From the NCBI GenBank assembly GCA_004015825.1, contig SAYS01000015.1:62001-126000 (forward strand): a stretch of 64,000 nucleotides of DNA. Reading direction: 5' to 3'. The stretch is from Halovenus amylolytica (GTDB lineage: Archaea > Halobacteriota > Halobacteria > Halobacteriales > Haloarculaceae). The position numbers were made by a program, and so were the translations under genes. This document shows positions 43,987-53,424 of this stretch, one piece after another. Below the pieces are notes generated by a model that was given only the letters and a program-made list of their open reading frames with translations, searched no databases and was not told where the DNA came from. Position 1 is the first letter of the stretch; every line of letters starts with the position of its first letter.

Positions 43987-45051
43987 ATGCTATCACCACG
44001 TATCCGCCGGAGTCTCGTACGCCAGTTCCGAGAGAGCGCGATGGCAAAGATCGGTGTCGTTTTGATACTACTTATCGTCATCGTCGCGGTCTTCGCACCG
44101 TTTCTGGCGCCCCACGATCCGACAGCACAGGATCTGGATGTGTCCCAGCAACCACCGGTCGGATTCGGCAGCACCTCCACAGAGGAGGTTCCGGTCCAGG
44201 AAAACGGCAGCGTCGTCATCGAAGACGGCAACATCGTCACCGAGGAACGGACAGTGACAGAGAACACGAGCTGGTCACACGCGCTGGGGACCGATGGAAA
44301 CGGTCGTGACGTCCTCTCACGGGTGATCTACGGTGCCCGAACCTCGATGATCGTCGGGATCGCCGGCACGCTGCTCGCGGCAGTGTTCGGCGTCGTCGTC
44401 GGGCTGACCGCGGGCTACTACGGCGGGCGCGTCGAGGACACGCTGATGCGCGCCTCGGATATCATGCTCGCCTTCCCGTCACTCGTCCTCGCTATTGCAC
44501 TCGTCGGTGTCTGGGGGACTGCCGGGATCAAAATCCCCGACCCGCTGGTCGTCTCGGGGCTGTCGGAGACTATCAGATCGGCACTCGGTCTCGCGGTCGG
44601 GATGCCCGAGACTATCACTGTGCCGGGGACTGTCATCATCGTGGTCGCGCTGGTCAACTGGGTGTGGTTCGCACGTGTCGCCCGGGGCGAGGCGCTCTCG
44701 CTTCGCGGCCAGGAGTACGTCAAGGCGGCACGCGCCGTCGGCGCAAACAACAGCTACATCATCAGGAAACACGTCTTCCCGAACGCTATCACGCCGATCA
44801 TGGTGCTCGCGACGATCCAGGTAGCAGCTATCATCTTGCTCGAAAGTGCCCTCTCTTTCCTCGGCTTCTCGGGGACGAACCTCTCCTGGGGATTCGATAT
44901 TTCCCAGGGGAGACAGTTCCAGTCGACGTCGTGGTGGATCGCGACGATGCCGGGGCTGGCGATCGTTCTGACGGTGATCGGACTGAACCTGGTCGGCGAC
45001 TGGCTCCGTGACGCACTCGATCCCGACATCGGCGGGGAGGGGGGTGTCTGA
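43987..45051 (+). CDS. dppC: Dipeptide/oligopeptide ABC transporter permease 2
   Basis: A 354-residue DppC/OppC permease. The N-terminal TM follows IRRSLVRQFRESAMAKIGVV, HALGTDGNGRDVLSRVIYGA is the family signature, and the EAA-like loop is GQEYVKAARAVGANNSYIIR. An extra-cytoplasmic segment of about 70 residues separates TM1 from the rest. ATG at 43987 starts 1 nt after the dppB stop; an upstream in-frame GTG (43975) would overlap dppB. Confidence 0.87.
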   Translation: MLSPRIRRSLVRQFRESAMAKIGVVLILLIVIVAVFAPFLAPHDPTAQDLDVSQQPPVGFGSTSTEEVPVQENGSVVIEDGNIVTEERTVTENTSWSHALGTDGNGRDVLSRVIYGARTSMIVGIAGTLLAAVFGVVVGLTAGYYGGRVEDTLMRASDIMLAFPSLVLAIALVGVWGTAGIKIPDPLVVSGLSETIRSALGLAVGMPETITVPGTVIIVVALVNWVWFARVARGEALSLRGQEYVKAARAVGANNSYIIRKHVFPNAITPIMVLATIQVAAIILLESALSFLGFSGTNLSWGFDISQGRQFQSTSWWIATMPGLAIVLTVIGLNLVGDWLRDALDPDIGGEGGV

Positions 45052-45052
45052 G

Positions 45053-46216
45053 ATGGCCGACCCGATCCTCGACGTTCGTAACCTCTCGACGCAGTTTTTC
45101 ACCGAGGAAGGACAGGTCAACGCCGTCGACTCGGTGAGTTTCACTGTCGAGGAGGGAGAGGTGTTCGGGATCGTCGGCGAGAGTGGCTCGGGCAAGAGCG
45201 TCACAGCCCTCTCGCTTATCGACCTCGTCGAATCCCCGGGCGATATCGTCGACGGGGAGATCTGGTACCGGAACGGGGAGCTTGCGGAGGCTGTCCGCGA
45301 GGACAGTCCTGATGCAGTCGATGGCACTGCTGTCGACCTACGACAGCTCTCGCCGTCGGCCCGCCGGTCGCTCCGTGGGCCGTCTTTCAGCATGATCTTC
45401 CAGGATCCGATGAGTAGCCTGAACCCGTCGCTGACGGTCGGCGAACAGATCGCAGAGGCCGTCGAGGTCCAGCGACGAGCCTCGGCCAACCCGCGGTCGA
45501 CACGCTCGCGTACCCAGGGGTACGGGCTCGGCTCGCTGCTGTCGGGGCTGGTCTTCGACTCCCGGGAGTTCGTCAGATCGGAGAGCCGCGAGCGTGCAGT
45601 CGAACTGCTCGATCAGGTCGGCATCCCCGACCCGGAGGAGCGGGCGACCGAGTACCCCCACCAGTTCTCCGGCGGGATGCTCCAGCGGGCGATGATCGCA
45701 CAGGCGCTGGCCGGCGAGCCGGATATTCTGATCGCCGACGAGCCGACTACAGCGCTGGATGTCACGATCCAGGCACAGATCCTCGACCAGCTCGCGGAGA
45801 TCCAGGCCGCGCGCGGGATGACAATCGTCCTCATCACGCACAACCTGGGCGTCATCGCCCGGATGTGTGACCGTGTCGGTGTCATGTACGCCGGCGAGTT
45901 CGTCGAACAGGGCTCGCTCGAAGCTGTCTTCGACCGGCCGACCCACCCCTACACGCAGGGACTGCTCGCCAGCAGTCCGACCGTCGACGGCGCGGAGGGA
46001 CGGCTCGAACCGATCGAGGGGAACGTGCCGAGTCTCGTCGACAGCGAGATGCCCGACCGGTGTTACTTCGCGGATCGCTGCCCGAAGGCGATGGAGGAGT
46101 GTCTCGATAAACCGCCGGAGTTACCGGTCGAAGACGGCCACTCCGCGAAGTGTTATCTCGCAGAGCAGGAGTACGATCCAGAAACTGCGCTCCCGGAGGG
46201 ATACTTCGATGAGTAA
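45053..46216 (+). CDS. dppD: Dipeptide/oligopeptide ABC transporter ATPase 1
   Basis: A 387-residue ATPase: Walker A GIVGESGSGKSVTALSLIDL, Q-loop FSMIFQDPMSSLNPSLTVGE, signature FSGGMLQRAMIAQALAGEPD, Walker B ILIADEPTTALDVTIQAQIL. The C-terminal oligopeptide domain has the CYFADRCPKAMEECLDK Cys cluster, which in OppD/F holds an iron-sulfur or metal site. An insertion at about 145-185 precedes the signature. Overlaps dppF by 8 nt. Confidence 0.89.
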   Translation: MADPILDVRNLSTQFFTEEGQVNAVDSVSFTVEEGEVFGIVGESGSGKSVTALSLIDLVESPGDIVDGEIWYRNGELAEAVREDSPDAVDGTAVDLRQLSPSARRSLRGPSFSMIFQDPMSSLNPSLTVGEQIAEAVEVQRRASANPRSTRSRTQGYGLGSLLSGLVFDSREFVRSESRERAVELLDQVGIPDPEERATEYPHQFSGGMLQRAMIAQALAGEPDILIADEPTTALDVTIQAQILDQLAEIQAARGMTIVLITHNLGVIARMCDRVGVMYAGEFVEQGSLEAVFDRPTHPYTQGLLASSPTVDGAEGRLEPIEGNVPSLVDSEMPDRCYFADRCPKAMEECLDKPPELPVEDGHSAKCYLAEQEYDPETALPEGYFDE

Positions 46217-47483
46217 CGACCACGAGTCAGGGCCGGTGCCAGCCACGGCCGACACCGGGGAGCAGCCGCTCGTCAGCGTCCGGAATCTGGAGAAGTACTT
46301 CTACGAGGGCGACAGCATCGTCGACAAACTGCTCCGGACCGAATCAACTGCAGTACAGGCGGTCGACGACGTGAGTTTCGACATCCGCGCCGGCGAGACG
46401 CTCGGGCTGGTCGGCGAATCCGGCTGTGGGAAATCCACGACCGGGGAGACGCTGCTCCAGTTACAGGATCAGACCGGCGGAACAGTTTCCTTCGACGGCA
46501 CCGAACTGGGTGAGACCGACGATCTCACCGAGTTCCGCAAGCGCGCACAGATCGTCTTCCAGGATCCGTTCGCGAGCCTGGATCCGCGGATGACCGTCGG
46601 GAGCATCGTTCGCGAACCCCTCGACATCCACGACGTCGGGACGCAGACAGAGCGCGAGGAGCGGGTCGAAGAGCTGATCGAGCGGGTCGGCCTCTCGGCT
46701 GACCAGCTCGAACGCTACCCACACGAGTTCTCCGGCGGCCAGCGACAGCGTGTCTGCATCGCCCGGGCGCTCGCACTCGAACCGGAGTTTATCGTCCTCG
46801 ACGAGCCGACGAGTGCACTCGACGTCAGTGTCCAGGCACAGATCCTGAACCTGCTCGCGGATCTGCAGGACGACCTCGATCTCACCTACCTCTTTATCAG
46901 CCACGATCTGGGCGTCATCCGCTACATCTGTGACCGGATCGCGGTGATGTATCTCGGGGAGATCGTCGAGATCGCGCCGGCCGAGGAGATCTTCGAGGAT
47001 CCACAGCACCCCTACACCGAGGCGTTACTGGAGAGCGTGCCGCGGGCCGACACCAGCGAACAGCAACGGGACGTCGACACGCTCGCTGGCGACGTCCCCT
47101 CCCCTCGTGATCCCCCCTCTGGCTGTCGGTTCCGCACCCGGTGTCCGAAGGTCATCCCCCCCGACGGCTGTTCGCTCGATCAGCCACAGTTCCGGGCTGT
47201 GATGGATCTTCGACAGCTCGTCGAGAACCGCGAGATCAGTATCGAGCAGGTGACCGACGAGTCGGAGCAGACGGAGTCCGACACCGTCGCCCGACAGCTT
47301 GCCGACCGGCTGATCGAGGTCGAGCTACCGACGGATCACGCGAGCTACATCCGGGAGGCGTTAGCCCACGTCGTCGAGGACGACTGGGAGACCGCCGAGC
47401 AACAGCTGCGGGAGCGCTACGAGAGCATTTGCGAGACCGAGCATCCGACCGGCGAGCGAGCGACCTGTCACCTCCTGGAGTGA
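46209..47483 (+). CDS. dppF: Dipeptide/oligopeptide ABC transporter ATPase 2
   Basis: A 424-residue ATPase. Walker A LVGESGCGKSTTGETLLQLQ, signature FSGGQRQRVCIARALALEPE, Walker B IVLDEPTSALDVSVQAQIL, and the Cys cluster CRFRTRCPKVIPPDGCS. A C-terminal extension of about 85 residues follows (IEQVTDESEQTESDTVARQL onward), longer than in bacterial DppF. Last gene of the operon. Confidence 0.88.
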   Translation: MSNDHESGPVPATADTGEQPLVSVRNLEKYFYEGDSIVDKLLRTESTAVQAVDDVSFDIRAGETLGLVGESGCGKSTTGETLLQLQDQTGGTVSFDGTELGETDDLTEFRKRAQIVFQDPFASLDPRMTVGSIVREPLDIHDVGTQTEREERVEELIERVGLSADQLERYPHEFSGGQRQRVCIARALALEPEFIVLDEPTSALDVSVQAQILNLLADLQDDLDLTYLFISHDLGVIRYICDRIAVMYLGEIVEIAPAEEIFEDPQHPYTEALLESVPRADTSEQQRDVDTLAGDVPSPRDPPSGCRFRTRCPKVIPPDGCSLDQPQFRAVMDLRQLVENREISIEQVTDESEQTESDTVARQLADRLIEVELPTDHASYIREALAHVVEDDWETAEQQLRERYESICETEHPTGERATCHLLE

Positions 47484-47528
47484 TCGCCAACCGCGGGATT
47501 TTTTGAGCTGGCAGCCGCCCGTTCGCCC

Positions 47529-47984
47529 GTGCCCCAGGACAGTCCCGTACCCGACGCGGTCGCCGATCACTGGACAGAGCTGTTAGACGACGCCCGCGCG
47601 ACGGCCGCGGAGTACCGCGACCGTGGCTGGGACGTACTGCTCGTTCACACCGCAGATGCGACCGTCGTCGAGGAGGGGCTGGACGTACTCGTCCCGGACA
47701 ACGAGTACGACGAGCTGATGGCGCTCGCAGCGCAGACCGACTTCGATAACTCCCGCGTGTTTGCCACTGCGGCGGGCGGGGTTCGCTTTCTGCTGATCGT
47801 CGTCGAAGCCACCGAAGCGAAACAGGCCGTCGCAGTCCCGGCGTATTTCGCCGTCGCCGAGGAACCCACGCTCCGCGAACAGGGGACGACGGCCGGCCTG
47901 TTGACCACCCAGCTCCGCGCTCTCGGCTCGGAGTCACAGGTAACGTTTACCCACGACGATCCGTCGATTTTCTTTTCGGAGTGA
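47529..47984 (+). CDS. Conserved haloarchaeal protein (DUF7529-like)
   Basis: A 151-residue soluble protein starting at GTG 47529. ADHWTELLDDARATAAEYRD, then GWDVLLVHTADATVVEEGLD and VVEATEAKQAVAVPAYFAVA. It resembles a haloarchaeal family I recall as DUF7529. Function unknown. Transcribed in the same direction as the dpp operon but 45 nt away, and convergent with the MFS gene. Confidence 0.6.
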   Translation: MPQDSPVPDAVADHWTELLDDARATAAEYRDRGWDVLLVHTADATVVEEGLDVLVPDNEYDELMALAAQTDFDNSRVFATAAGGVRFLLIVVEATEAKQAVAVPAYFAVAEEPTLREQGTTAGLLTTQLRALGSESQVTFTHDDPSIFFSE

Positions 47985-48051
47985 CGACTGGCAGTTGCTC
48001 CGGTATCAGACGACGGTACTTCCAGGTCCTCGACGATCATATAACCGGAGA

Positions 48052-49314
48052 TCATGGGCCTGTTTTGATTTGCACGACCAGTGAGAGTGCGAGTACCAGA
48101 GCGACAGCCGCGAAGCCAGCAAGCAAGAGGAAGACAGCTGTCGGCGAGCCGTAGGTGAGCACAGCGCCCGTAATCGAGGCACCGAGTGCGCCGATCCCGA
48201 AGATGGCCAGGTAGGTGTAGCCAAAAGAGAGCCCCCGGTGTTCGGCCGGCGAGTGGTTGGCGATCGTCGCCTGGCTGAGTGGCTGCATCGCGAACAGGGC
48301 AAAGCCCAGTGCCACGCTGACGAACAGCAACGTCGGCAGCGTTCGAGAGGCGGGCACGAACAGCAACGCGATCGTGACCAACGCAGCGAGCATGATCGCG
48401 AGTCCGCGCTCGGGCTGGATCGCGTCGGTCAGCCGGCCGCCGACGTACTGTCCGCCGATCCCGACCGCTAACAGTCCCGCGTACAGATACCGCGAGAGAT
48501 CGAACTCGCTGCCGACACGGTCGTCCGACACCAGTCCGATCCCCTCCTCCGGCGCGACGTCGAGCAGCGGATCGAGGAAGTCACCGAGCAGCCCCGGCAG
48601 AAAGGTCAGCATGCCGCGGTAGTACAGCCCGTTGAAGAGGACGAGCACGAAGACGATCAGGAAGCTGGCGGTGAACAGTCCCCGCGAGGCGGTGAGAAAC
48701 TCCCTGACGGAGTCGATCTCGGTCGTGGGGGCCTCGCCACCATCAGCAGCGGCGACCGCCGCCGACTCGTCGAACTCGACAGTTAGCCCGGCGACAGCAG
48801 CCGCGAGTGCCGGCACGGCGAGCACCGTCGCGGCGGTCCGCCAGTCGAACGCCAGCAGGAGAAGCGCCGTGACGAACGGGCCGCTCGCGATCCCGACGTT
48901 GCCGGCCATCCCGTGGTAGGCAAAGGCGGAGCCGCGCTCTTCGACGCCGTTGCTGATCAACGCCAGCCCTGCCGGGTGGTAGACGCTCGCTGCCAGTCCC
49001 CAGACAGCGATGGCGACGGCGATGCCGCCGACTCCGGGCATCACCCCGAGCAGCAGGAAGGACGCTCCCATCCCGAACAGGCAGGCGACGATGAGCCGTC
49101 GGGAGCCAAACCGGTCGACGAGGAGTCCACCGGGGAGCGCACCCACGCCGAACAGCCCGTAGCCGACGGCGACGACGGTCCCCAGTGTCGCAGACGTGAC
49201 CGGAAACTCGACCAGCCAGACCGTCATCAGGATCGGAATCGACAGCTCGTAGATGTGGACCATGCTGTGTCCAGCCATCGTGAAGCCGGTTATCGCGCGG
49301 TCGTTCCGGTTCAT
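48052..49314 (-). CDS. MFS transporter, 12 TM
   Basis: A 420-residue permease with twelve hydrophobic segments. The loop between helices 2 and 3 has GGLLVDRFGSRRLIVACLFG, the MFS signature, and the second half carries VGGRLTDAIQPERGLAIMLA. A cytoplasmic loop of about 50 acidic residues (at about 225-245 and 290-310) lies in the middle. The substrate cannot be read; ferric/drug/sugar groups are all possible. Stands alone. Confidence 0.85.
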   Translation of the reverse strand: MNRNDRAITGFTMAGHSMVHIYELSIPILMTVWLVEFPVTSATLGTVVAVGYGLFGVGALPGGLLVDRFGSRRLIVACLFGMGASFLLLGVMPGVGGIAVAIAVWGLAASVYHPAGLALISNGVEERGSAFAYHGMAGNVGIASGPFVTALLLLAFDWRTAATVLAVPALAAAVAGLTVEFDESAAVAAADGGEAPTTEIDSVREFLTASRGLFTASFLIVFVLVLFNGLYYRGMLTFLPGLLGDFLDPLLDVAPEEGIGLVSDDRVGSEFDLSRYLYAGLLAVGIGGQYVGGRLTDAIQPERGLAIMLAALVTIALLFVPASRTLPTLLFVSVALGFALFAMQPLSQATIANHSPAEHRGLSFGYTYLAIFGIGALGASITGAVLTYGSPTAVFLLLAGFAAVALVLALSLVVQIKTGP

Positions 49315-49601
49315 CGGCGCTCACCATCGGCGCACGGCGGGGACTCCGCCATCGACACGCCAGTTTTCATCCGTACTCACGGTACGGGGTCCTCACTCAA
49401 TGGTGTTTTTCTTGGCATCTGACGGCTCACAGCCGACGCAGGCTTCGAACCGAAACTGTCGACCTCGTGGTAGCCGCTGGTCGAACGATCCACGGGGTGG
49501 AAAAGCAGTGGTGGCATCGGCGTCGACGACTTCATCTGATCCGCCTCGGCTGCCCGTTCGAGAACCCAACTGCTAAGATTCGGCTGTGCGGAGACGTAGC
49601 T

Positions 49602-50342
49602 ATGAGCCACCGTCTCGACGAGATCGATCGCCAGATTATCTACGCGCTGATGGACGACGCCCGGAACACGTCCGCGCCGATGATCGCGGAGGATCTGAAC
49701 GTCTCGGCCGGGACGATCCGAAACCGGATCGACCGGCTCGAAGCAGAGGGGGTCATCCAGGGGTACACCGCGACGGTCGATTTCGAGCAGGCAGACGGGC
49801 GACTCACGACGCTGTATATGTGTACGGTCCCGGCTGCAGAGCGAGAACGACTCGCACTCGCAGCCCAGTCGATTCCCGGTGTAATCAACGTCCGCGTGCT
49901 GATGGCCGGTCGGCGTGACCTCCACGTGGTCGCTGTCGGCGAGAGTACGGCGGATCTCCGGGAGATCGCCCGGTCGCTGTCGGAACTCGATATCCAGATC
50001 GAGGACGAAGAGCTCGTCCAGACCGAGATCCGCTGTCCGTACATGCCATTCGGTCCGGACGCTCCCTCGTCCGACGCGACCGGCGTCGTCACGCTCGCTG
50101 ATGGCTCGGAAATCATCGAAGTCGTCGCCTCGGAGGGTGCTCCCGTCGTCGGCAAATCTCTCGGCCGTGCCCGCGAGGACGGCGTGCTCCCAGCGGATGT
50201 CCTCGTCACGTCGATCGAGCGTGACGGCGCGATTATTCGACCGGACGAGGAAACCGTTCCCGAGGCTGATGATATCGTGACGGTTATCCCACAGGAAAGC
50301 TCCAGAGACGAGGTTCTGGCTGCCTTCTCCGACTCGGACTGA
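49602..50342 (+). CDS. Lrp/AsnC-type regulator with C-terminal TrkA-C domain
   Basis: A 246-residue regulator. The N-terminal HTH is YALMDDARNTSAPMIAEDLN, SAGTIRNRIDRLEAEGVIQG; the RAM-like ligand domain at about 65-140 has NVRVLMAGRRDLHVVAVGES; a TrkA-C domain (about 160-235) has SEIIEVVASEGAPVVGKSLG and DDIVTVIP. TrkA-C binds small ligands and links this to transport. It lies before an amino-acid permease and a Usp gene, so it may control them (inference). Confidence 0.84.
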   Translation: MSHRLDEIDRQIIYALMDDARNTSAPMIAEDLNVSAGTIRNRIDRLEAEGVIQGYTATVDFEQADGRLTTLYMCTVPAAERERLALAAQSIPGVINVRVLMAGRRDLHVVAVGESTADLREIARSLSELDIQIEDEELVQTEIRCPYMPFGPDAPSSDATGVVTLADGSEIIEVVASEGAPVVGKSLGRAREDGVLPADVLVTSIERDGAIIRPDEETVPEADDIVTVIPQESSRDEVLAAFSDSD

Positions 50343-50520
50343 CGGGGCGGTCGACAATCCTCCGCGTTCTGTGCTGCTTCACTCCGTTCACACTACATCC
50401 GAGAGAGTTCTCCCTCCCCTGAAGTATCGAAATTCGAATACTTCTGCGGCATCAAAAAATATACTAGGTATAATTTACGCATTCAGAATACTTTACCGTA
50501 TACAGGCCAACCATACGGTA

Positions 50521-51903
50521 ATGCCCGAGAGCGATCTCGAACGAAGTCTGGGTCTGTATTCGACGATGATGATCAGTATGGGTGCGATGATCGGGAGTGG
50601 GATTTTTGTCCTGCCCGCGCTTGGCTACAAGAAGGCCGGACCGGCGGTCGTGTTTGCGTACGTACTGGCCGCACTCGTCGTCCTTCCCGCGGCACTCTCG
50701 AAAGCAGAGATGTCGACAGCGATGCCCGAGTCCGGGGGAACGTATCTGTACATCGACCGTGCGCTTGGGCCGCTGTTCGGGACGATCGCCGGTATCGGTG
50801 CGTGGTTCTCGCTGGTGTTCAAGAGTTCGTTCGCGCTGGTGGGACTGGGGGCGTACCTCCTGCTTTTCGCCCCCATCTCCCAGGGACAGATCGAGTTCGT
50901 TGCGCTGGGACTGGGCGTGCTGGTCGTCGTCCTCAACATTTCGGGGACGGAACTCAGCGGCCGGGTGCAGGCAATCATCGTGAGTCTGGTGATCGCCGGC
51001 CTCACCGCGTACACGGCCAACGCCGGCTTCATTGGTGACACCAGCCGGTTTACACCCCTTGCCTCGGACGGCACCGGAGGGGTCATCACCGCCGCAGCGT
51101 TCGTCTTCGTCTCCTATGCCGGTGTGACCAAGATCGCGAGCGTCGCCGAGGAGGTGAAAGATCCCGGCAAGAACCTGCCCCGCGCGATGCTCGGCTCGCT
51201 CGGAATCATGACGGTGATCTACATCGCCGTCGTCGCAGCCATCATCGGACTGAGCGATCCCGAGACGCTCAAGACGGGTGGTCCGGGGGGGACTGCTTCG
51301 CTGACGCCGATGGCCGACGGTGCGGCGGCGCTGTTCGGTGGCTTCGGTGTCCTCATCATCTCGGTGATCGCGGTGGTCGCACTGACGAGTATGGCAAACG
51401 CCGGGATCCTCTCCTCCTCGCGGTTCCCACTGGCGATGAGCCGTGATAGACTCCTCCCGCCGGATCTGCAGACCATCGATACCCGGTTCAAAACGCCCCG
51501 GAACTCGATCCTGCTGACTGGCGCAGTGTTGCTCGCGCTGATCGCCTTCGTCCCGGTGATCGAACTGGCGAAACTCGCCAGCGCGTTCCAGATCCTCGTC
51601 TTCTCGTTCGAAAGTGTTGCACTTATTGCATTCCGGATGGCTGATCTCCCCTCGTACGAACCCGAGTTTATCGCCCCTGGCTACCCCTATATCCAGATCT
51701 TCGGCATCGCCGGTGGCTTCCTGTTGCTCACGCAGATGGGCATCATGCCGATACTCGGTGCGGTCGGCATCATCGCTGGTGGGGCAGCTATCTACCTGTT
51801 CTACGGCCGGTCGCGGGTCGACCGAACCGGCGCAATTCAAAAATTCATCGAACAGCGCCGCGGTGAGGACGAACACGACACTGTCTCCGTGAAGACTGAC
51901 TGA
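50521..51903 (+). CDS. APC-family amino-acid permease
   Basis: A 460-residue permease of about twelve TM. The first helix has SMGAMIGSGIFVLPALGYKK, with the GxG of APC carriers, and SGGTYLYIDRALGPLFGTIA the region of TM3. Typical substrates are basic or neutral amino acids. ATG at 50521 lies in an AT-rich stretch; the gap after the Lrp gene (178 nt) holds the promoter. Convergent with the Usp gene. Confidence 0.87.
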   Translation: MPESDLERSLGLYSTMMISMGAMIGSGIFVLPALGYKKAGPAVVFAYVLAALVVLPAALSKAEMSTAMPESGGTYLYIDRALGPLFGTIAGIGAWFSLVFKSSFALVGLGAYLLLFAPISQGQIEFVALGLGVLVVVLNISGTELSGRVQAIIVSLVIAGLTAYTANAGFIGDTSRFTPLASDGTGGVITAAAFVFVSYAGVTKIASVAEEVKDPGKNLPRAMLGSLGIMTVIYIAVVAAIIGLSDPETLKTGGPGGTASLTPMADGAAALFGGFGVLIISVIAVVALTSMANAGILSSSRFPLAMSRDRLLPPDLQTIDTRFKTPRNSILLTGAVLLALIAFVPVIELAKLASAFQILVFSFESVALIAFRMADLPSYEPEFIAPGYPYIQIFGIAGGFLLLTQMGIMPILGAVGIIAGGAAIYLFYGRSRVDRTGAIQKFIEQRRGEDEHDTVSVKTD

Positions 51904-51909
51904 CGACCC

Positions 51910-52638
51910 TCAGTCGTCGCTGTCCGTCGGTTCGTAGTCCCGCCGAACGACGATCACGGGATCACGGGTCTCCTTCTGGATTCGATCCGGGAGCGTCCCG
52001 AAGACGTGATCGCTCAGGCCCGACTGTGCCTCGTACATCACGACTGCATCGTAGTCGTCGGCGGCCGCGAGAATCTCCTCGTCGTGTTTCCCGCCGTCGA
52101 TCACGAGTGTATCGACCGCCTCGGGATCGAAGCCGGCGTCGATCAGCCCCTCGCGGGTTTTCTCGACGATCGCTTCGGCCCGCTCGTGGCTCTCGTCGCC
52201 TTCGGCGACGTGAAACAGCGTGATCTCCTGTGTCGAATCTTCACAGAGCACGTCGATGAACTCCGGCAGACGACTGAACTCGGCAACGGCCGGAATCGGG
52301 ACGAGAATCCGGTCGATTCCCTCCGTCGGCGCCGGGTTGAGTTCCGCGGCACAGTCCTCTTCGACCATGATCCGATCGACCGTCGCACCGCGCTCTTTCC
52401 CGAAGACCAGTCTGGTTCTGACCGAGGCGCCTGCCTCGCGGAACTGGTCGGCGAGGTCGTCCAGCGTCGCCTGAGCTTCCTCCCCGAACTGCTCGCGGGC
52501 CATATCCCGCGGTGTCTGCTCGGGCACCGCGAAGTGACCGAGCAACACGATATCCAGTGACGAGAGATCCTCGACGAGCACGGGCGAGAGGGGTTCGTGG
52601 TCCGGTAGCTCGAACGGGACGAGCACTGTATCTACCAT
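51910..52638 (-). CDS. Universal stress protein (two-domain UspA-like)
   Basis: A 242-residue protein with two Usp-like halves. The first opens VDTVLVPFELPDHEPLSPVL, the second GIDRILVPIPAVAEFSRLPE, closing with VFGTLPDRIQKETRDPVIVV. Each half has the strand pattern of UspA; the ATP-binding G-x-x-G motif is weak. Together with the convergent permease it resembles the permease/Usp pairs of haloarchaea. ATG at 52638 is preferred over an upstream alternative. Confidence 0.82.
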   Translation of the reverse strand: MVDTVLVPFELPDHEPLSPVLVEDLSSLDIVLLGHFAVPEQTPRDMAREQFGEEAQATLDDLADQFREAGASVRTRLVFGKERGATVDRIMVEEDCAAELNPAPTEGIDRILVPIPAVAEFSRLPEFIDVLCEDSTQEITLFHVAEGDESHERAEAIVEKTREGLIDAGFDPEAVDTLVIDGGKHDEEILAAADDYDAVVMYEAQSGLSDHVFGTLPDRIQKETRDPVIVVRRDYEPTDSDD

Positions 52639-52787
52639 ACGAATACTACGAGGTTCCGACAAAAAACAAACCCGGTTGCGCGCGGCCCTCGATCGGAGTG
52701 TGCCCCGTTTCATACGGATTTTTGCGGTACTTTTCGGTACGACCACGAAAACCAGGCTCCCTCAACTCCGAATCAGTACCCGGCGTC

Positions 52788-52826
52788 GACGGCCAGTGGC
52801 CGTCTGCTCGGGAGACAGAGTCTCCC
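52788..52826. terminator. Pair of strong hairpins between lipoprotein and Usp genes
   Basis: GACGGCCAGTGGCCGTC (52788-52804) and GGGAGACAGAGTCTCCC (52810-52826) are near-perfect stems just after the lipoprotein gene end. They could act as a transcription stop or protect an RNA end; no T-run follows, so the label is tentative. Confidence 0.35.
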
Positions 52827-52853
52827 CCTGGTACAGACTCGCAATAATCAGTA

Positions 52854-53378
52854 TCAGGGACAGTCGGTCTCGTCGACGGGCTGTCGCTCCGGGCCCTGAT
52901 CGATGGCCTGCGTCGCGCCCGAGTCGAGTGTGACCACCATCGCCTGTCCACCGTAGCCGTCTGTCTGGTCGTGACCGCGGACGACGACACAGTCCACGTC
53001 GTCGGGAATCTCGATCGTTTCGGAGCGCGTGAATGGCTGCTGGGAGTGTGCGTGCAAGAGTGCACGCCGGCCAAGCTCGGTCCCGTCGAGCCGTTCGACC
53101 TGCCACCAGTTCGCGTAGCCGTCCTCGCCATCGTCGTCGTGGTGCAGCGTCACATCGAAGTCGTAGCTGCGACCACTCGCTTCGACGGCAACGTCGACGA
53201 CGTTCGCTTCCCGGAGATCGAGTTCCTCGGCTGCGGGGTCAGTCCCTCCCGATCCGTCCGGGTCTGATCCATCCGGGGTTGAACTGTCGTCGGTTTCGTT
53301 ACAGCCAGCCAGCACTCCGACCGCTACCAGACCTGTGACGCCGGCGAGGAGGCGACGCCGGCCGAGGGGTTGTTGCAT
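52854..53378 (-). CDS. Twin-arginine-type lipoprotein, unknown
   Basis: A 174-residue secreted protein. The signal GRRRLLAGVTGLVAVGVLAG is followed by Cys (lipobox), so lipid-anchored and probably Tat-exported. The mature part starts with an acidic linker and is beta-rich: ELDLREANVVDVAVEASGRS and GGQAMVVTLDSGATQAI. No enzymatic motif. Function unknown. Confidence 0.7.
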   Translation of the reverse strand: MQQPLGRRRLLAGVTGLVAVGVLAGCNETDDSSTPDGSDPDGSGGTDPAAEELDLREANVVDVAVEASGRSYDFDVTLHHDDDGEDGYANWWQVERLDGTELGRRALLHAHSQQPFTRSETIEIPDDVDCVVVRGHDQTDGYGGQAMVVTLDSGATQAIDQGPERQPVDETDCP

Positions 53379-53424
53379 ACAGCCCGTTTCTGGCCCCCGA
53401 GTGATAAACCGTCACAACTCCGCT

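Noticed and set aside
50464..51876. 470-codon minus-strand open frame
   Set aside because: Antisense to the APC permease; composition (His, Arg, Glu, Asp-rich) is what the complement of a membrane protein gene gives.
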